This document shows positions 46,527 to 56,757 of a DNA stretch of 64,000 nt, piece after piece (the first letter of the stretch is position 1; each line of letters begins with the position of its first letter). A program made the translations under genes and the position numbers. The stretch comes from Terramyces sp. JEL0728 (Eukaryota > Chytridiomycota > Chytridiomycetes > Rhizophydiales > Terramycetaceae), in contig JADIIU010000056.1 of NCBI GenBank assembly GCA_027603945.1, forward strand, positions 1 to 64,000. Reading direction: 5' to 3'. The notes beneath the pieces were generated by a model. It had not been told where the DNA came from. It saw only the letters and a program-made list of their open reading frames with translations, and searched no databases.

Positions 46527-47507
46527 TTATTCAACGTTAATGCTCGTTTGGTTACTCTGTTTCAATCTTTCTAAAATTGTGCAGATTTGAACAAGATTTG
46601 GCCGGTTTTGGAGGTCAGCTTGTAATATTGCTGTAATCAGCTTTTGGAAATGAGAGTTGTAATTTGCATTAGGAAAGGTTATCGTGGATCGAACACTAGT
46701 CATTGATCCATCAACTATAATTAGATCGTATTTACATGGTGATTCGCCATAGGCCATTGCATATAGAGTACATCCAACCGACCATACATCGGTAGCTTCT
46801 GTAATTTGACATTCACTAGGTGGATCAAACAACTCTGGGGATCTAAATGGAGCAGTAACAGTCTCAGCACAGTGTTCTTGAAGAGCAACAGCCTCCTTTC
46901 TGCTGGTAATTTTCATTCTTGCTAATGAGACAGAGCCCAAATCCATCAAAATACACTTGTAGTTATCTCCAATTAAAATGTTGGCAGGCTTCAGATCTCT
47001 AAAAGCCAATGGTGGACTACTCGAGTGAAATGCAGACAATCCATTGCAGATATCAATTCCAAAACTGCAGATTTGTTCTAATGGCAAATTTCCCTTGTTT
47101 TGGTCAATAAGGTTCTGTACAGTCCCATTTCTGCAAAAGGGCAAGAGTAACAATCCTTCAACAATCTTTCCGCCTTCCTTTTTCAATTCTGAATCGTACA
47201 ATTTCAAAACATGATCTGAGCGCACTTTTTTGTGGGCTTCTATTTCCTGTAGAAGCAGTTTCTGTTGTTCTTCCAATTGAATTTTAATTTGTTTCAGGGC
47301 AAACTCCTTTCCGTCCTTCTTGTCCTTGACCAAATATACAAACGAGAAGCCGCCTTCGCCCAATTGTCTTTGAATAACCAACTGGCGGTGGTTTAGTGCA
47401 ATTGTTTGGGGTACGAAAAATGTGTAACATGACAGTAATTTTGAGTATATCGATGCTAATATATCTTTGAAATGTGTACTGATTCCACCCCTATCGCGGA
47501 TATCCAT
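46527..47507 (-). CDS. STK16/Env7-like protein kinase
   Basis: A 326-aa Ser/Thr kinase of the NAK family, related to STK16 (membrane-trafficking, Golgi/vacuole-linked). Seen: LGEGGFSFVYLV glycine loop, FALKQI lysine, EEQQKLLLQEIEAHK helix C, LLLPFCRNGTVQNLI, FRDLKPANILI catalytic loop, MDLGS (DFG changed to DLG, as in STK16), APFRSPELF and TDVWSVGCTLYAM. The N-terminus is longer than needed and could contain a membrane-targeting segment. Single exon. Confidence 0.88.
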   Translation of the reverse strand: MDIRDRGGISTHFKDILASIYSKLLSCYTFFVPQTIALNHRQLVIQRQLGEGGFSFVYLVKDKKDGKEFALKQIKIQLEEQQKLLLQEIEAHKKVRSDHVLKLYDSELKKEGGKIVEGLLLLPFCRNGTVQNLIDQNKGNLPLEQICSFGIDICNGLSAFHSSSPPLAFRDLKPANILIGDNYKCILMDLGSVSLARMKITSRKEAVALQEHCAETVTAPFRSPELFDPPSECQITEATDVWSVGCTLYAMAYGESPCKYDLIIVDGSMTSVRSTITFPNANYNSHFQKLITAILQADLQNRPNLVQICTILERLKQSNQTSINVE

Positions 47508-48369
47508 TTGTTTGAGATTAAGAAAAAATTGACACGATGCATAAATAGCTTACCCAAGGGAAGATTGCAGTGTAATAAAGACTCAATTGATAGTAATCAC
47601 AGTAGCCGCTCTGGATTTGCAAAAAACTTTTGCTTATTTTCACTGATGAATAAAGCATTTAATCAAACACTTGATGTCAATTGCAATCAAAATGAAATCC
47701 AGGTTCGGAAAGATAGGTCTGGGCTTTAGAACAACGTACAGTAAAGTGCATCCATGAAAATCTCCACAACATCCAAGTGTCTGATAAATACCTTCAAGTT
47801 AGTATACCAATCAGGATTCTCGGTACTGCGCTGGCTCTCCAACAATGTGTCTGTTCAATACAATAAATATTGAAAGATCCCTTGAAAAAGTACCCTTAAG
47901 TACCCCTATTTATCCCGTCCAATTACCATTTGGAAGCCCATCTTCCCTGTAAAATGGAGATGTTCTCGTTGATCATCGGATTTGGTAATGGGTAGAATAC
48001 GGATATGGAAGGAGGTTTGCTTGTTTGATGGAGGCATTTTCTGTTCAGCAATCCTAACTTTTCCTGAGAACTTTCAACCGCGCTTGAGATTAGCGGATAT
48101 GACAAGATGGTTCAAACTCTCCCTTCAAAAATGACAGTCGATCAGCGGATTTGGTTATTGCCATTGATTGGAAGACTAACCAGCATTTTCAGAGCATTAT
48201 GTTACTCAAAGTTTGTGCTATGATCCAGAATAATACCTAGGGTAGTTGCAAATAACAGCAATTGCTATAAATCAAGCAGTTACCAATCCAAATCTGGATG
48301 GATTTCACAGTGCAGCAGAAACTCAAACATTTAATCCAAATATCCGACAATAAAAAGAATTTACATTTA
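47508..48369. other. Intergenic 0.86 kb, nothing recognised
   Basis: A short frame at 47472-47729 overlaps the kinase start and has no support. No RNA genes seen. Confidence 0.45.
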
Positions 48370-48558
48370 TTATAGTAATCGAGTTGCTTCTAGTACGTCG
48401 GTGGAGACAGCGGATATACTGTGCAGGTGGTATAAACTGCGGAAAGGAAACCGCTTCCTTTCCATCTCTACTAGCTCTTTGATAGAAGTATGTTCAAGAC
48501 CAAAGTATACTTTGAGCATGGCGTACTCCATCCTGATCTGAAATTCTCCTGGAAGCAT
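48370..48558 (-). CDS. Small orphan protein, MEYAM/DVLEATRL family member
   Basis: 62 aa: MLPGEFQIRMEYAMLKVYFG, then LEHTSIKELVEMERKRFPF and the ending VSTDVLEATRLL. It is the shortest single-exon member and shows the core plus terminal motif with little else, so it defines the family consensus. Confidence 0.65.
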   Translation of the reverse strand: MLPGEFQIRMEYAMLKVYFGLEHTSIKELVEMERKRFPFRSLYHLHSISAVSTDVLEATRLL

Positions 48559-49185
48559 TATTTGGTAACGGTAACTTGACCAAGTAATTGATGGAGCTAA
48601 TGAACAATTATTACCAGAAGTGAGTAAGAATGAGTAATCCTTTACAGCAAAAAATTGGGATGGAAAAATCTACCATATTGGATTTATCCAGAGTGGATTA
48701 TGATATTCGCCAGGGTTACAAACAGAAACTTGTTCAAGCGGAAGATCGACATCCCACTCACCATATGTTGTAGGAAAGTTGAAGGAAAGCGGAAACACCG
48801 ATTAGGAAATATTTGTAAAGATATCCTGTATCAAGATATCATCCTCGAGTTACAAGTCCAATCAAGGGTGACAAAACCAATACTTTGTATTTTTCCGCCA
48901 AGTGAAAATTCTTCCCACACTTCACCAGGGTTTGCAATTAATAAGCAATTGGGAACACCATTTACGACCCGCATTATTAGCAGAATGAAAATTTTCACTT
49001 GCCATTGTGATTCAGGAGGATCATTTGTGAAATCCACTGAAGGTTGCGAAATTTAAAATTTATAGCGAGTTGAAATCCAAACAGTTTCGCAGTGAGGATA
49101 CATGGAGAATACATGGCTAATGAAAATACTTGAGAAATAGTAGCGGTTACCATAAAACCACACGGTTCCAGCTGAATAACATTTA
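48559..49185. other. Intergenic, one unsupported small frame
   Basis: An ATG at 48630 opens a 47-codon frame (MSNPLQQKIGMEKSTILDL start) with no recognised relative. A larger frame over the same region starts at a TTG. I do not call a gene. Confidence 0.35.
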
Positions 49186-49377
49186 TTAGATAAGCGACAA
49201 TCTGGTAGCTTCAAGAACATCCTGTGAAACGTTGCTGAGTGGAGGAGTATACAGATCTTGCCGCATAAGCAGTTCATCCGCAGAGAAATGTTCTAGTCGC
49301 AGATAAGCTTTACACATGACATACTCCATGCATATTTTGAACCGCTGCAGGAGTAAATCTTCCTTTTCATTCCCCAT
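49186..49377 (-). CDS. Small orphan protein, MEYVM/DVLEATRL family member
   Basis: 63 aa from the first ATG at 49377. The core ICMEYVMCKAYLRLEHFSADELL and ending VSQDVLEATRLSLI match the neighbours. The variable middle is short. No domain known. Confidence 0.65.
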   Translation of the reverse strand: MGNEKEDLLLQRFKICMEYVMCKAYLRLEHFSADELLMRQDLYTPPLSNVSQDVLEATRLSLI

Positions 49378-50025
49378 GTTAATCAAGATTGATTTGCGGG
49401 TATAATTTTGGGAAAAGGAAAACCGAAGCAAAAAAGGGAAGCAGTCGAGCTAATCTTGCCAGAGTATATCCCATCTTGCGAGATAAACAATCAAGGAAAA
49501 TGCGTACTTTTAATAATACCTTTCAACAATTACTGAATGTTGGAAATTTCTCCATTGCCAGTTGGAACATAGTCCACGCTGCTAGCCTACCTCCTTATTG
49601 TGATATGTAACTGCTCGCGGTCAATTGCTAGGCACACAATCACAGATTAAGTGATTTTAGTCACGATTGCAGAAAAGGTGCTATTTATACTCGCATTAGC
49701 TTTATGCTCCTGTCCTTTATTGTCCATCCGAGAATTCCCCCAAAAGAACCTTGTCTTGAATTGGGCTGAGAACCGCAATCAACAAAATTACTCATCATGA
49801 CTCATCCACAAACGACTAATACAATACTTCATCAGCAATAAGCCCATTATAAAGCACATTTGGAAAATGTTTAATATTTCTCTATTTGGATCTCTGATTT
49901 TTACTTGGAAACTATAGCAACACGCATACCAACATGAGGAAAGGTCCAAGATACAGCCAACTTGCATAAAAAAGAAATAGAAAGCAACTAGAGAACCAAG
50001 ATACACAAATCAGTTGCAAAAATCG
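49378..50025. other. Intergenic, nothing recognised
   Basis: Frames at 49389-49610 and 49788-50006 have no support. Confidence 0.4.
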
Positions 50026-50274
50026 TTAGGTATTTATTAATCGTGTTGCTAGCAGCACGTCCAGGGACACCAGGTTATCTGAACCATAGTCGATAGCTTT
50101 TGGTATCTTTGTGCTTTCGCAGTATTTAATTGGAAGCTGTTCGAGTTCCATCTTCATCAAATCGCTGACACTAAAGTTCTCCAGTCCAAGCGACACTTTA
50201 ACCAACGCTAGCTGCAGCCGTATCTGTAATTTACGTGCCAGTAGTTTATGATTAGTCTTCTTTTGTGTTTTCAT
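50026..50274 (-). CDS. Small orphan protein, divergent DVLLATRL family member
   Basis: 82 aa: basic N-terminus (MKTQKKTNHKLLARK), core IRLQLALVKVSLGLENFSVSDLM, and ending SLDVLLATRLINT. The ending DVLLAT matches the 26.6-kb member, linking the distant copies with the cluster. Confidence 0.62.
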   Translation of the reverse strand: MKTQKKTNHKLLARKLQIRLQLALVKVSLGLENFSVSDLMKMELEQLPIKYCESTKIPKAIDYGSDNLVSLDVLLATRLINT

Positions 50275-52098
50275 ATAAAAATATTAAAATCTTCATTGGG
50301 TTTATATATCAGCCACCTATCCAAATTTGTTTTTGACCACACTTGTAGGTGCGTTCCACAGAATGAAAATACTTCAACTTCCAACTAAAGAGATCTTTGA
50401 CCTGGCGAATCATTTTCTCGTTACCCGGGGCATCCTTTCCGCCCAATCTTTTACTAAAACTTTTATATTTTCTCGCTTTGATTTCGAAGGGTGATTTACG
50501 AGTCAGCGGAAAATAAAACCCGATAGTTGAAAACGATTGAAAGACCCAGCGCTAGAACCCCCTGAAAAAAAAACTCGAACAATACCCGCTGCATGATTAT
50601 ATTTAGTGTTTGTTATACTAAATAGTAACACAAAACGTTCACTTGCAATAATCATATGGATACATGGACCAACAGTGCTTGGCGGGGCTATCGATAACAT
50701 AAATTTGGCATGTTCTGGGATCGAGCAGAAGGGGCGTAATCAATAGCAGTCATTCACTAAACGGCGATCATATAACCGCTATTTCCTTGATTCATGGTTT
50801 CTGTTGGATAAATTCTTGTTATGGATGTCATTAATACGTACCGCCATTTACGGTAACTAAACCGCTCAAGTGCTGATAAAAACGTTTTCGTTGATAACAA
50901 TCAAAAGATTTCGGCTAGACTTCCTGATTAATACAAATACCCAATTGGACAGGGTAGATCAAAACAGAACTTGGCAATTACTAAGTGCTGCTGATCTAGC
51001 CAGCCTTGGATTATTGCTGGCTATTAAGGCAGTAGAATGGTCAGAGTCCGAACTTGTGGAAAACGTTCCTAAAGATTGGAAATACACTAATTAATTATCT
51101 AGTGATGTTGAACATAATTATATGATTTCGTTAATGAATAGAGGGAGAATTGCTCAAGCATCGCCAGCCTCAATTGAGGGCTGCTTGGCTTTATTGTGTT
51201 AGTTACAATAGTGTAAACAGCAGTAGTCCTTTATAACCCTCACTCGATGTGATTGAATAACATCTCCAGTGTAATTGTAATATGCCAGTCGCTGCTGGAA
51301 AATGAATCAGGTAAAAGATCAGCAAGTTTCTCTTGACCCACCTCATTTTCTCTTTGATGGATTCGTACTACAGGACACTGAACATTCCCAAGTAAAAATA
51401 TGTATGCGAAACACACTCACTGGCTCATCCTGCATTTTTGGTTTTGAAACGGCTAATTAACCATTTGCATTCCATTTTCGGACCTTGTTGCAAACATGTG
51501 TTTGTTGAAAGGGAAAACTTCGGAAATGCACAGCGATATTTGCTGTCTGCTACTGAAAGAGACCGAGAGCGAAGGCTGCGATGTAAGGCTGGAGAGAGAA
51601 GGAACAAAGCAGAACTGGTCTGATTGAACCAAAAACACAATTTAGTATGGATTGTGTCACATTTGACACACATGTCACAAAACACCAAACAAAATTTCAA
51701 AGAGTAGCAAGTATAAGATACTAATTCCAAGTAGCATCAAAGGGACAAAAAGTGATTTTCATTATAAAATCAAATGGCCCAAGAAATTTCCAGATTGCTA
51801 GAGTTGAGCGCTCTCCTTTGTGTCGAGTAGGCCGTAATCAGCACACAGCCAAATTGCGGTTGATGATCGAGTGAGTTCATTAAACAAACAAAAAAACATA
51901 AACTGGCAGACGCAAAGGAGATATAATCAATTGACGGCTAGGCGGATGGAATCAAAGTGAGTTTGGACAAGAAAAACAGCCTTGCCCTTGGTTTTGTGCT
52001 TTTTTGTCCTCTGTACCAATTCGTTCTACAATCTAAAAAGGCAGGCGACAGGGGTATCACCCACTTACACAACGACCATTTTGTGTGCTGGGCTGAAG
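50275..52098. other. Intergenic 1.8 kb with one doubtful frame
   Basis: The frame at 50870-51094 (74 aa, non-ATG start) contains LLLAIKAVEWSESELVENV, which faintly recalls the tiny-protein core and might be a decayed or spliced member. The rest shows no coding signal. Confidence 0.4.
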
Positions 52099-52106
52099 TA
52101 TAAATA
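52099..52106 (+). promoter_or_regulatory. TATA box of zinc-finger copy 3
   Basis: TATAAATA 25 nt upstream of the ATG at 52132. Confidence 0.6.
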
Positions 52107-52131
52107 GAAAGACAAAATCTCCCTTCACAAA

Positions 52132-52803
52132 ATGGAAACGCTCGAACAGTACAAGGCAAAGTACCTGATGGTGCTCGAAGAACAGTTACATCTGCACAGA
52201 CAACTAAAGAACCAAGAGATGGAAATAGCCCACCTAAGGAATCTAGTATACCAAAAAGACAAGGACATTGAACAGCTGCTGCCAAAAACAAGACCCATTC
52301 CCCGATTCCCAACCCCAGCAAAAGAAATCTCTGATACCGAAAGCGATAAATTTATTGGCTATACTCACGAATCTGATAAAGAACGAAAGCGCAAGCCGTC
52401 TCTAAACGCAAACAAGCCAAAATTCGATGCTCTTGCCGATGGCACCAGCATACCTAGACAATGCGGCGACTGCCATGCAACTCATACTAGTGGACACTGG
52501 TGTCTCGACCAACACGTAAAGAACGGCCATATCTGCCAAAAATGCTACCGTCGTAGAAAAAAGATGATTGTATCTGGTATAGAATTCATCCCTACCCACG
52601 AATGCTCAAACTGCACCTCCAAGACATCTCCAATGTGGTTCAAACATCCCAATCAAGGCGGCAAGTATCTCTGCAGCGGCTGCAAAGACCAAATCAAAAT
52701 CACTTGTAATATATTGTCGCCTAAAGAACCGCAGTCGCCTGTGTCTACTTGTTCGCATGAATCTACGCATCGCGGGTCCAGAATCAGTGATTTGCTTTCG
52801 TAA
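52132..52803 (+). CDS. Coiled-coil two-zinc-finger protein, family copy 3
   Basis: 223 aa, single exon. Coiled coil at residues 1-50. A charged linker runs to ~110. Motif 1 uses C111, C114, C135, C138 with TSGHWC and VKNGHI. Basic RRRKK follows. Motif 2 uses C158, C161, C181, C184 (CSNC-x19-CSGC), with W eight residues after the second Cys, as in GATA fingers. The tail is GSRISDLLS. The basic segment between the motifs suits nucleic-acid binding, and the coiled coil suits dimerisation. I consider these diverged GATA-type fingers; a separate origin is possible. Confidence 0.85.
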   Translation: METLEQYKAKYLMVLEEQLHLHRQLKNQEMEIAHLRNLVYQKDKDIEQLLPKTRPIPRFPTPAKEISDTESDKFIGYTHESDKERKRKPSLNANKPKFDALADGTSIPRQCGDCHATHTSGHWCLDQHVKNGHICQKCYRRRKKMIVSGIEFIPTHECSNCTSKTSPMWFKHPNQGGKYLCSGCKDQIKITCNILSPKEPQSPVSTCSHESTHRGSRISDLLS

Positions 52804-53145
52804 TTTATAATAAACTTTGTTTTTAGTCTTGGAGACAGCGTTGCACACTCTTTGGACATGCCATTGAAAAGTTGGCGCTTCCTTTGTAATTGCTGGAATC
52901 TCCAATTACACCCCAAACAAGCTCCTGTTAAGTTGGCTGTCCTTTTAAGTTGGACGTTTATGCTGCTGGACTTTAGCACTGGTCAAGTAGAGAGTTCCTA
53001 CTTTGGAGTGCTACCATGCACCTTTCATTCACTACAAATGACTCGAGGGTCTTCATCGCCGCTGATTTTTGACTCATCTTGTGCCCCGGCCACCACGTAT
53101 TGTCGGTATAAAATCGGAGCTTTTTCCGAGGAAATGAACTGGCGA
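52804..53145. other. Short intergenic region between copies 3 and 4
   Basis: AATAAA follows the copy 3 stop. Two TATA-like boxes lie near 53107 and 53146. No gene. Confidence 0.45.
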
Positions 53146-53153
53146 TATATAAA
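53146..53153 (+). promoter_or_regulatory. TATA-like box of zinc-finger copy 4
   Basis: TATATAAA 29 nt before the ATG at 53183, similar spacing to copy 3. Confidence 0.5.
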
Positions 53154-53182
53154 CTGCAAAAACAAAAGCGGTTAAACTACAA

Positions 53183-53791
53183 ATGTGCGATTTAAAATAC
53201 TACCAGTCGCAATACTACACGCTGCTAAAAGACCAGGAAAGTCTTAGAAAACGACTAGCTGACCAAGAAAACGAGCTGTCGCTTCTTCAACAGCTGGTTT
53301 ACGAGCAAGACATTCAAATTTCAAATCTACAAAACAAGCAAACCTTTCCTGTACATGATAAACCACAATCCCCGTTGCAAAATGACAAGTCTCCAATACA
53401 GAGGTTTACAGGGTACCTAGCCCTGAAAGAACACCAACAGTCCAGCTCGGCTTATCAAATGTATGATACTCTTGCTGACGGGACTACTGTCCCTCGCCAG
53501 TGCGGCGACTGCTTCTCCACAAGAACATCCGGCAGATGGTGTCTAGACTCATTCGTAAAGAAAGGACACATTTGCCAAAAATGCTACAGACGCAGACGTA
53601 AATGCGCTTCGGCTGGTAAAAGATTCATCCCAGCGCACACTTGCACCCACTGCAAAACAACTCATTCCGAAATTTGGGCAAAACATCCAAACCAAGTGGG
53701 TCTGTACTTGTGCAAACAGTGTAAAGATAAACTGCGGATAACTTGTAATATCATGCCTGCAGAGCCACAGTCGCCAGTTTCAACAACTTAA
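53183..53791 (+). CDS. Coiled-coil two-zinc-finger protein, family copy 4
   Basis: 202 aa, single exon, directly after copy 3 on the same strand. N-terminal coiled coil. Motif 1 is CGDC...TSGRWC...VKKGHICQKC. Motif 2 is CTHC-x19-CKQC with IWAKHPN. Like copy 3 it continues ITCNI and EPQSPVST, but it stops there and lacks the SDLL tail. Copies 3 and 4 share more linker text with each other than with copy 1, which suggests a tandem duplication. Confidence 0.83.
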   Translation: MCDLKYYQSQYYTLLKDQESLRKRLADQENELSLLQQLVYEQDIQISNLQNKQTFPVHDKPQSPLQNDKSPIQRFTGYLALKEHQQSSSAYQMYDTLADGTTVPRQCGDCFSTRTSGRWCLDSFVKKGHICQKCYRRRRKCASAGKRFIPAHTCTHCKTTHSEIWAKHPNQVGLYLCKQCKDKLRITCNIMPAEPQSPVSTT

Positions 53792-53797
53792 TATATT

Positions 53798-56579
53798 TTA
53801 TTTGCCTTTTGCATAAATAACTTTGCGGAACCGTACTAGATCACTTGGGCAGTCTTTCTTTAGCCTCAAGCTGCAGCTGATTGCATCACGGAGGACCATT
53901 TTTACACTTTGAACAACGTTTTGTCCGCAGGAAACCAGTTGCACTGCTTTATCCGTGTCTTTTGGCGACGACGCTTTAACTGCAGCAATAACTTTAAGTG
54001 TTTGCGCCAAAGTTACTAATCGCGCCAATGTATTTTGTATTTGGTTGCATAATCTCTTGTCTGCACACCAAGTAATAAGAACTTTGACAGTCTCTTCTAG
54101 TTTATCAGTTTCGCGCATGATATCTTGTGCAGTTTGGATAAACGATCTCTTGGCTTGTGGATCATTGTGGCGAGAAAGCTTATTGTGGTACTCGGAAAGG
54201 TCTAGAAACTTTTGTGCGATTTTGTTGACAATCAACACAATGTCATTTTCTTGCTGTGCCCAATGAGAAGCCTCGACCACAAGCTCTTGGCCAGCAGCCT
54301 AATATTAAATAATAGCACCTTGATTGGATCTTGCTGCGCTTCAGTTTCACTGAGGACTTTTGGAGCTTCTTCTTGTACAATAACCAATTCTTTAATCGCA
54401 GAGGTCAACGATCGTAACTGATCATCCTGCTGCTTTTCTGCTTCTTTTACCAATTGTGCTTTTTGGTCATCAGTCAGTTGGTTAGGATCAGACGCAGGAA
54501 TTGGTTCTGGTTCAACTGGTGTCGGTTTCTCTTTTTCATACAATACCACTGCTGGTAGCTGTAAAGCATCTTTAGAAATGTTATTGTATTCCCGGACCAC
54601 GTTTCCAACTGTGGACAATCCAGCAACGATAGATTTGACAATCTTGTTTAATTCTTCCTTTTCATTTTCAGATGAAGTATCCAAGTGCTGGAACAAATCA
54701 TTTGCTCTAGAAATCAATTGTGGCAAGGCTGAATTAACAATAAATACCTCCTTTGATGAATGCAATTTCGGTAGTTAGGGCTTGTTTGTAATTTGGATCT
54801 TCGGTATTCTCCATTTCCTGTTCAGTGATTCTTAATAGTTGCATAGCTGAAAGACCAGTCAAATTCATTTCCTTTGAAGCGTTTGGCAAGTCGTTCTTTG
54901 CAATAGCATCCAGCAGGGACTTTGAATGGTGAGAAAAGGCAATGTCTACGGTCAAGTATTCGTTTACGGCCAGATTCAATAAGCTGTGGAGCAGCAAATA
55001 CCCCTTCTTGAGAAACAAGTGTTTTTGTAAGGTCTTTGACAGCATCTGCATACGAATTGATGGTCTTTGTAGCATAATCCTTGGCTAACTCGTTCTCTGG
55101 ATGATTTTTATACAGATTAGTGGCAGCAATAACAGCGGGCAATGCTTTTTGACATTTTTCAAACTGCGCATTGGCAACAGGCAGGGTTTGATTGGTAGGA
55201 TCAACGGATTTCAATGCTGCAGTGACCAACTCGCCCAATTTCTTTGCTTCATCATGAAAAACAAGTGATTTCTCCCCAAGTAATTCTGGGTTGGTGCATC
55301 TGACTTGCTCTTGCATTTGTCCTACTACGGTAGACAAATTGGCAGGATCGGATAAGTTGCCAAGAGTAGTAATAAGTTCTGAAATCACTCCACTGGTGGC
55401 ATTAGCTTGGAGAATATCTCCGCTCTTATCAAGAGCATTAATCAAATGTGCTGAATCGTGATCTAGCTGGTTTTCGTTGAACATTACATGTTGATCCTCC
55501 AATAAGGTTTTGAATAATTCGATATTCGTTCCAGTGGCACTATTGACTTCTTTTGCTTTGTTATGAACATCGTCCTTTCCAACTCTTTCAAGTATACCTT
55601 GATTAGAAAAATATACCGTCGATACTTTGATTTCTCTTTAATACTTCTCCAATGAATTCCTTGCACAATTGATCGGTATCAGCACTGGATTTCTTCCATT
55701 GCTCACTTAATGGTTCCGCTAACAGTCTTGCTTTGACTTTTGCATATCTGAATTAACAGCAATTACTTGTTATCGTCTTCTTCATTTTGCTGCTTCTTGG
55801 AATATTCATCATAGTCCTTGCAAGTGACAATCTCATCAATCTTGATTGTATTATTTTCAATATTCTGTCGTGAAATTGTCAAAATTTCTTTGGCGTTGCG
55901 CGCATTTGGTAACGACAAAAACAATTTACAAGCCTGAATATAAGGCCCGCTTTCATTTTTTATATTTTCAATCGCGTCTTTTAAATCCAGCGCCAGTTGG
56001 TCTGAAACGATATCTCCGACACGCTTTGAACATAGCTGACAGGTTGCAAAAATTGACTGAGTAATACGCTTTACCGTATGGATATACTGCGATTGGTTGT
56101 TTAAATCCCCATTGAAATTCTCCAGTCCCAAGAGCAGATTTCGCAACAGCGAAGTTTGTTGCAATATTTTCAATCTACATTAGAAAAAAATACATTTCAG
56201 AATCGTCAAATACATCCAAAATCCTAGTAGTGCCTTCCAGGATCCCTTTTACTGATTCTAATAGATCCTGTCTCCCCTTTGATGAAAATGGATCCCGTGC
56301 CAATAAACTTGTAGAAGAAACCAATAGATTTGAAGCATCGGACACTTGTTGACAAGCCAAAGGCATCAATTCCTTTAGCGTCAAATCAGCAGTCGGCTGA
56401 TTCGTAATCTTCTTGGCAACAACTATTAAATTCTGTATTTGCGACTCTACTGCTTTTGACAACTGCGACAGGTCTGGAGTGGGGGTTGAATTTATATCCG
56501 AATCGGAAATGATTATTATTAGAGCTGAGACTGCGTCTGCTAGTGGCGAGAGTACTTGTTTTGAAGTTTTCGTGTGCAT
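53798..56579 (-). CDS. Vinculin/alpha-catenin family actin-linker protein
   Basis: 887 aa after removing six introns: 56175-56193 (19), 55748-55766 (19), 55598-55616 (19), 54946-54967 (22), 54729-54747 (19) and 54299-54318 (20 nt). Almost wholly helical, with repeated helical-bundle text. A proline-rich hinge (PTPVEPEPIP, about residue 650) separates head and tail, as in vinculin. The tail (TLAQTLKVIAAVKASS...VQLVSCGQNVVQSVK) matches the actin-binding end of vinculin and alpha-catenin. Length is close to alpha-catenin (~900). Links actin to membranes or adhesions in animals and amoebae. Its role in a fungus-like cell is unknown. Convergent with zinc-finger copy 4. Confidence 0.82.
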
Positions 56580-56757
56580 TCTGATTACGCGAAATTTTTG
56601 AGTTCATATTTAGCTTTGACCATTCTTTGGTCATAATATTCCATGCAATAAAGTGCGCTCTTGGTATAGAAATTAGCTGGCACAAGACGAATGTTCCGCG
56701 AAAGCACCACAGCAGTTTGAAAATACACTTTTGGAGGATTTGCAATAGAGATGCACT

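Noticed and set aside
48630..49056. Possible gene (47-codon ATG frame or 133-codon TTG frame)
   Set aside because: No relative, no domain, and no mini-intron that extends it sensibly.
50870..51094. 74-codon frame with LLLAIKAVEWSESELVE
   Set aside because: Only a faint resemblance to the tiny-protein core, non-ATG start, and no shared ending.
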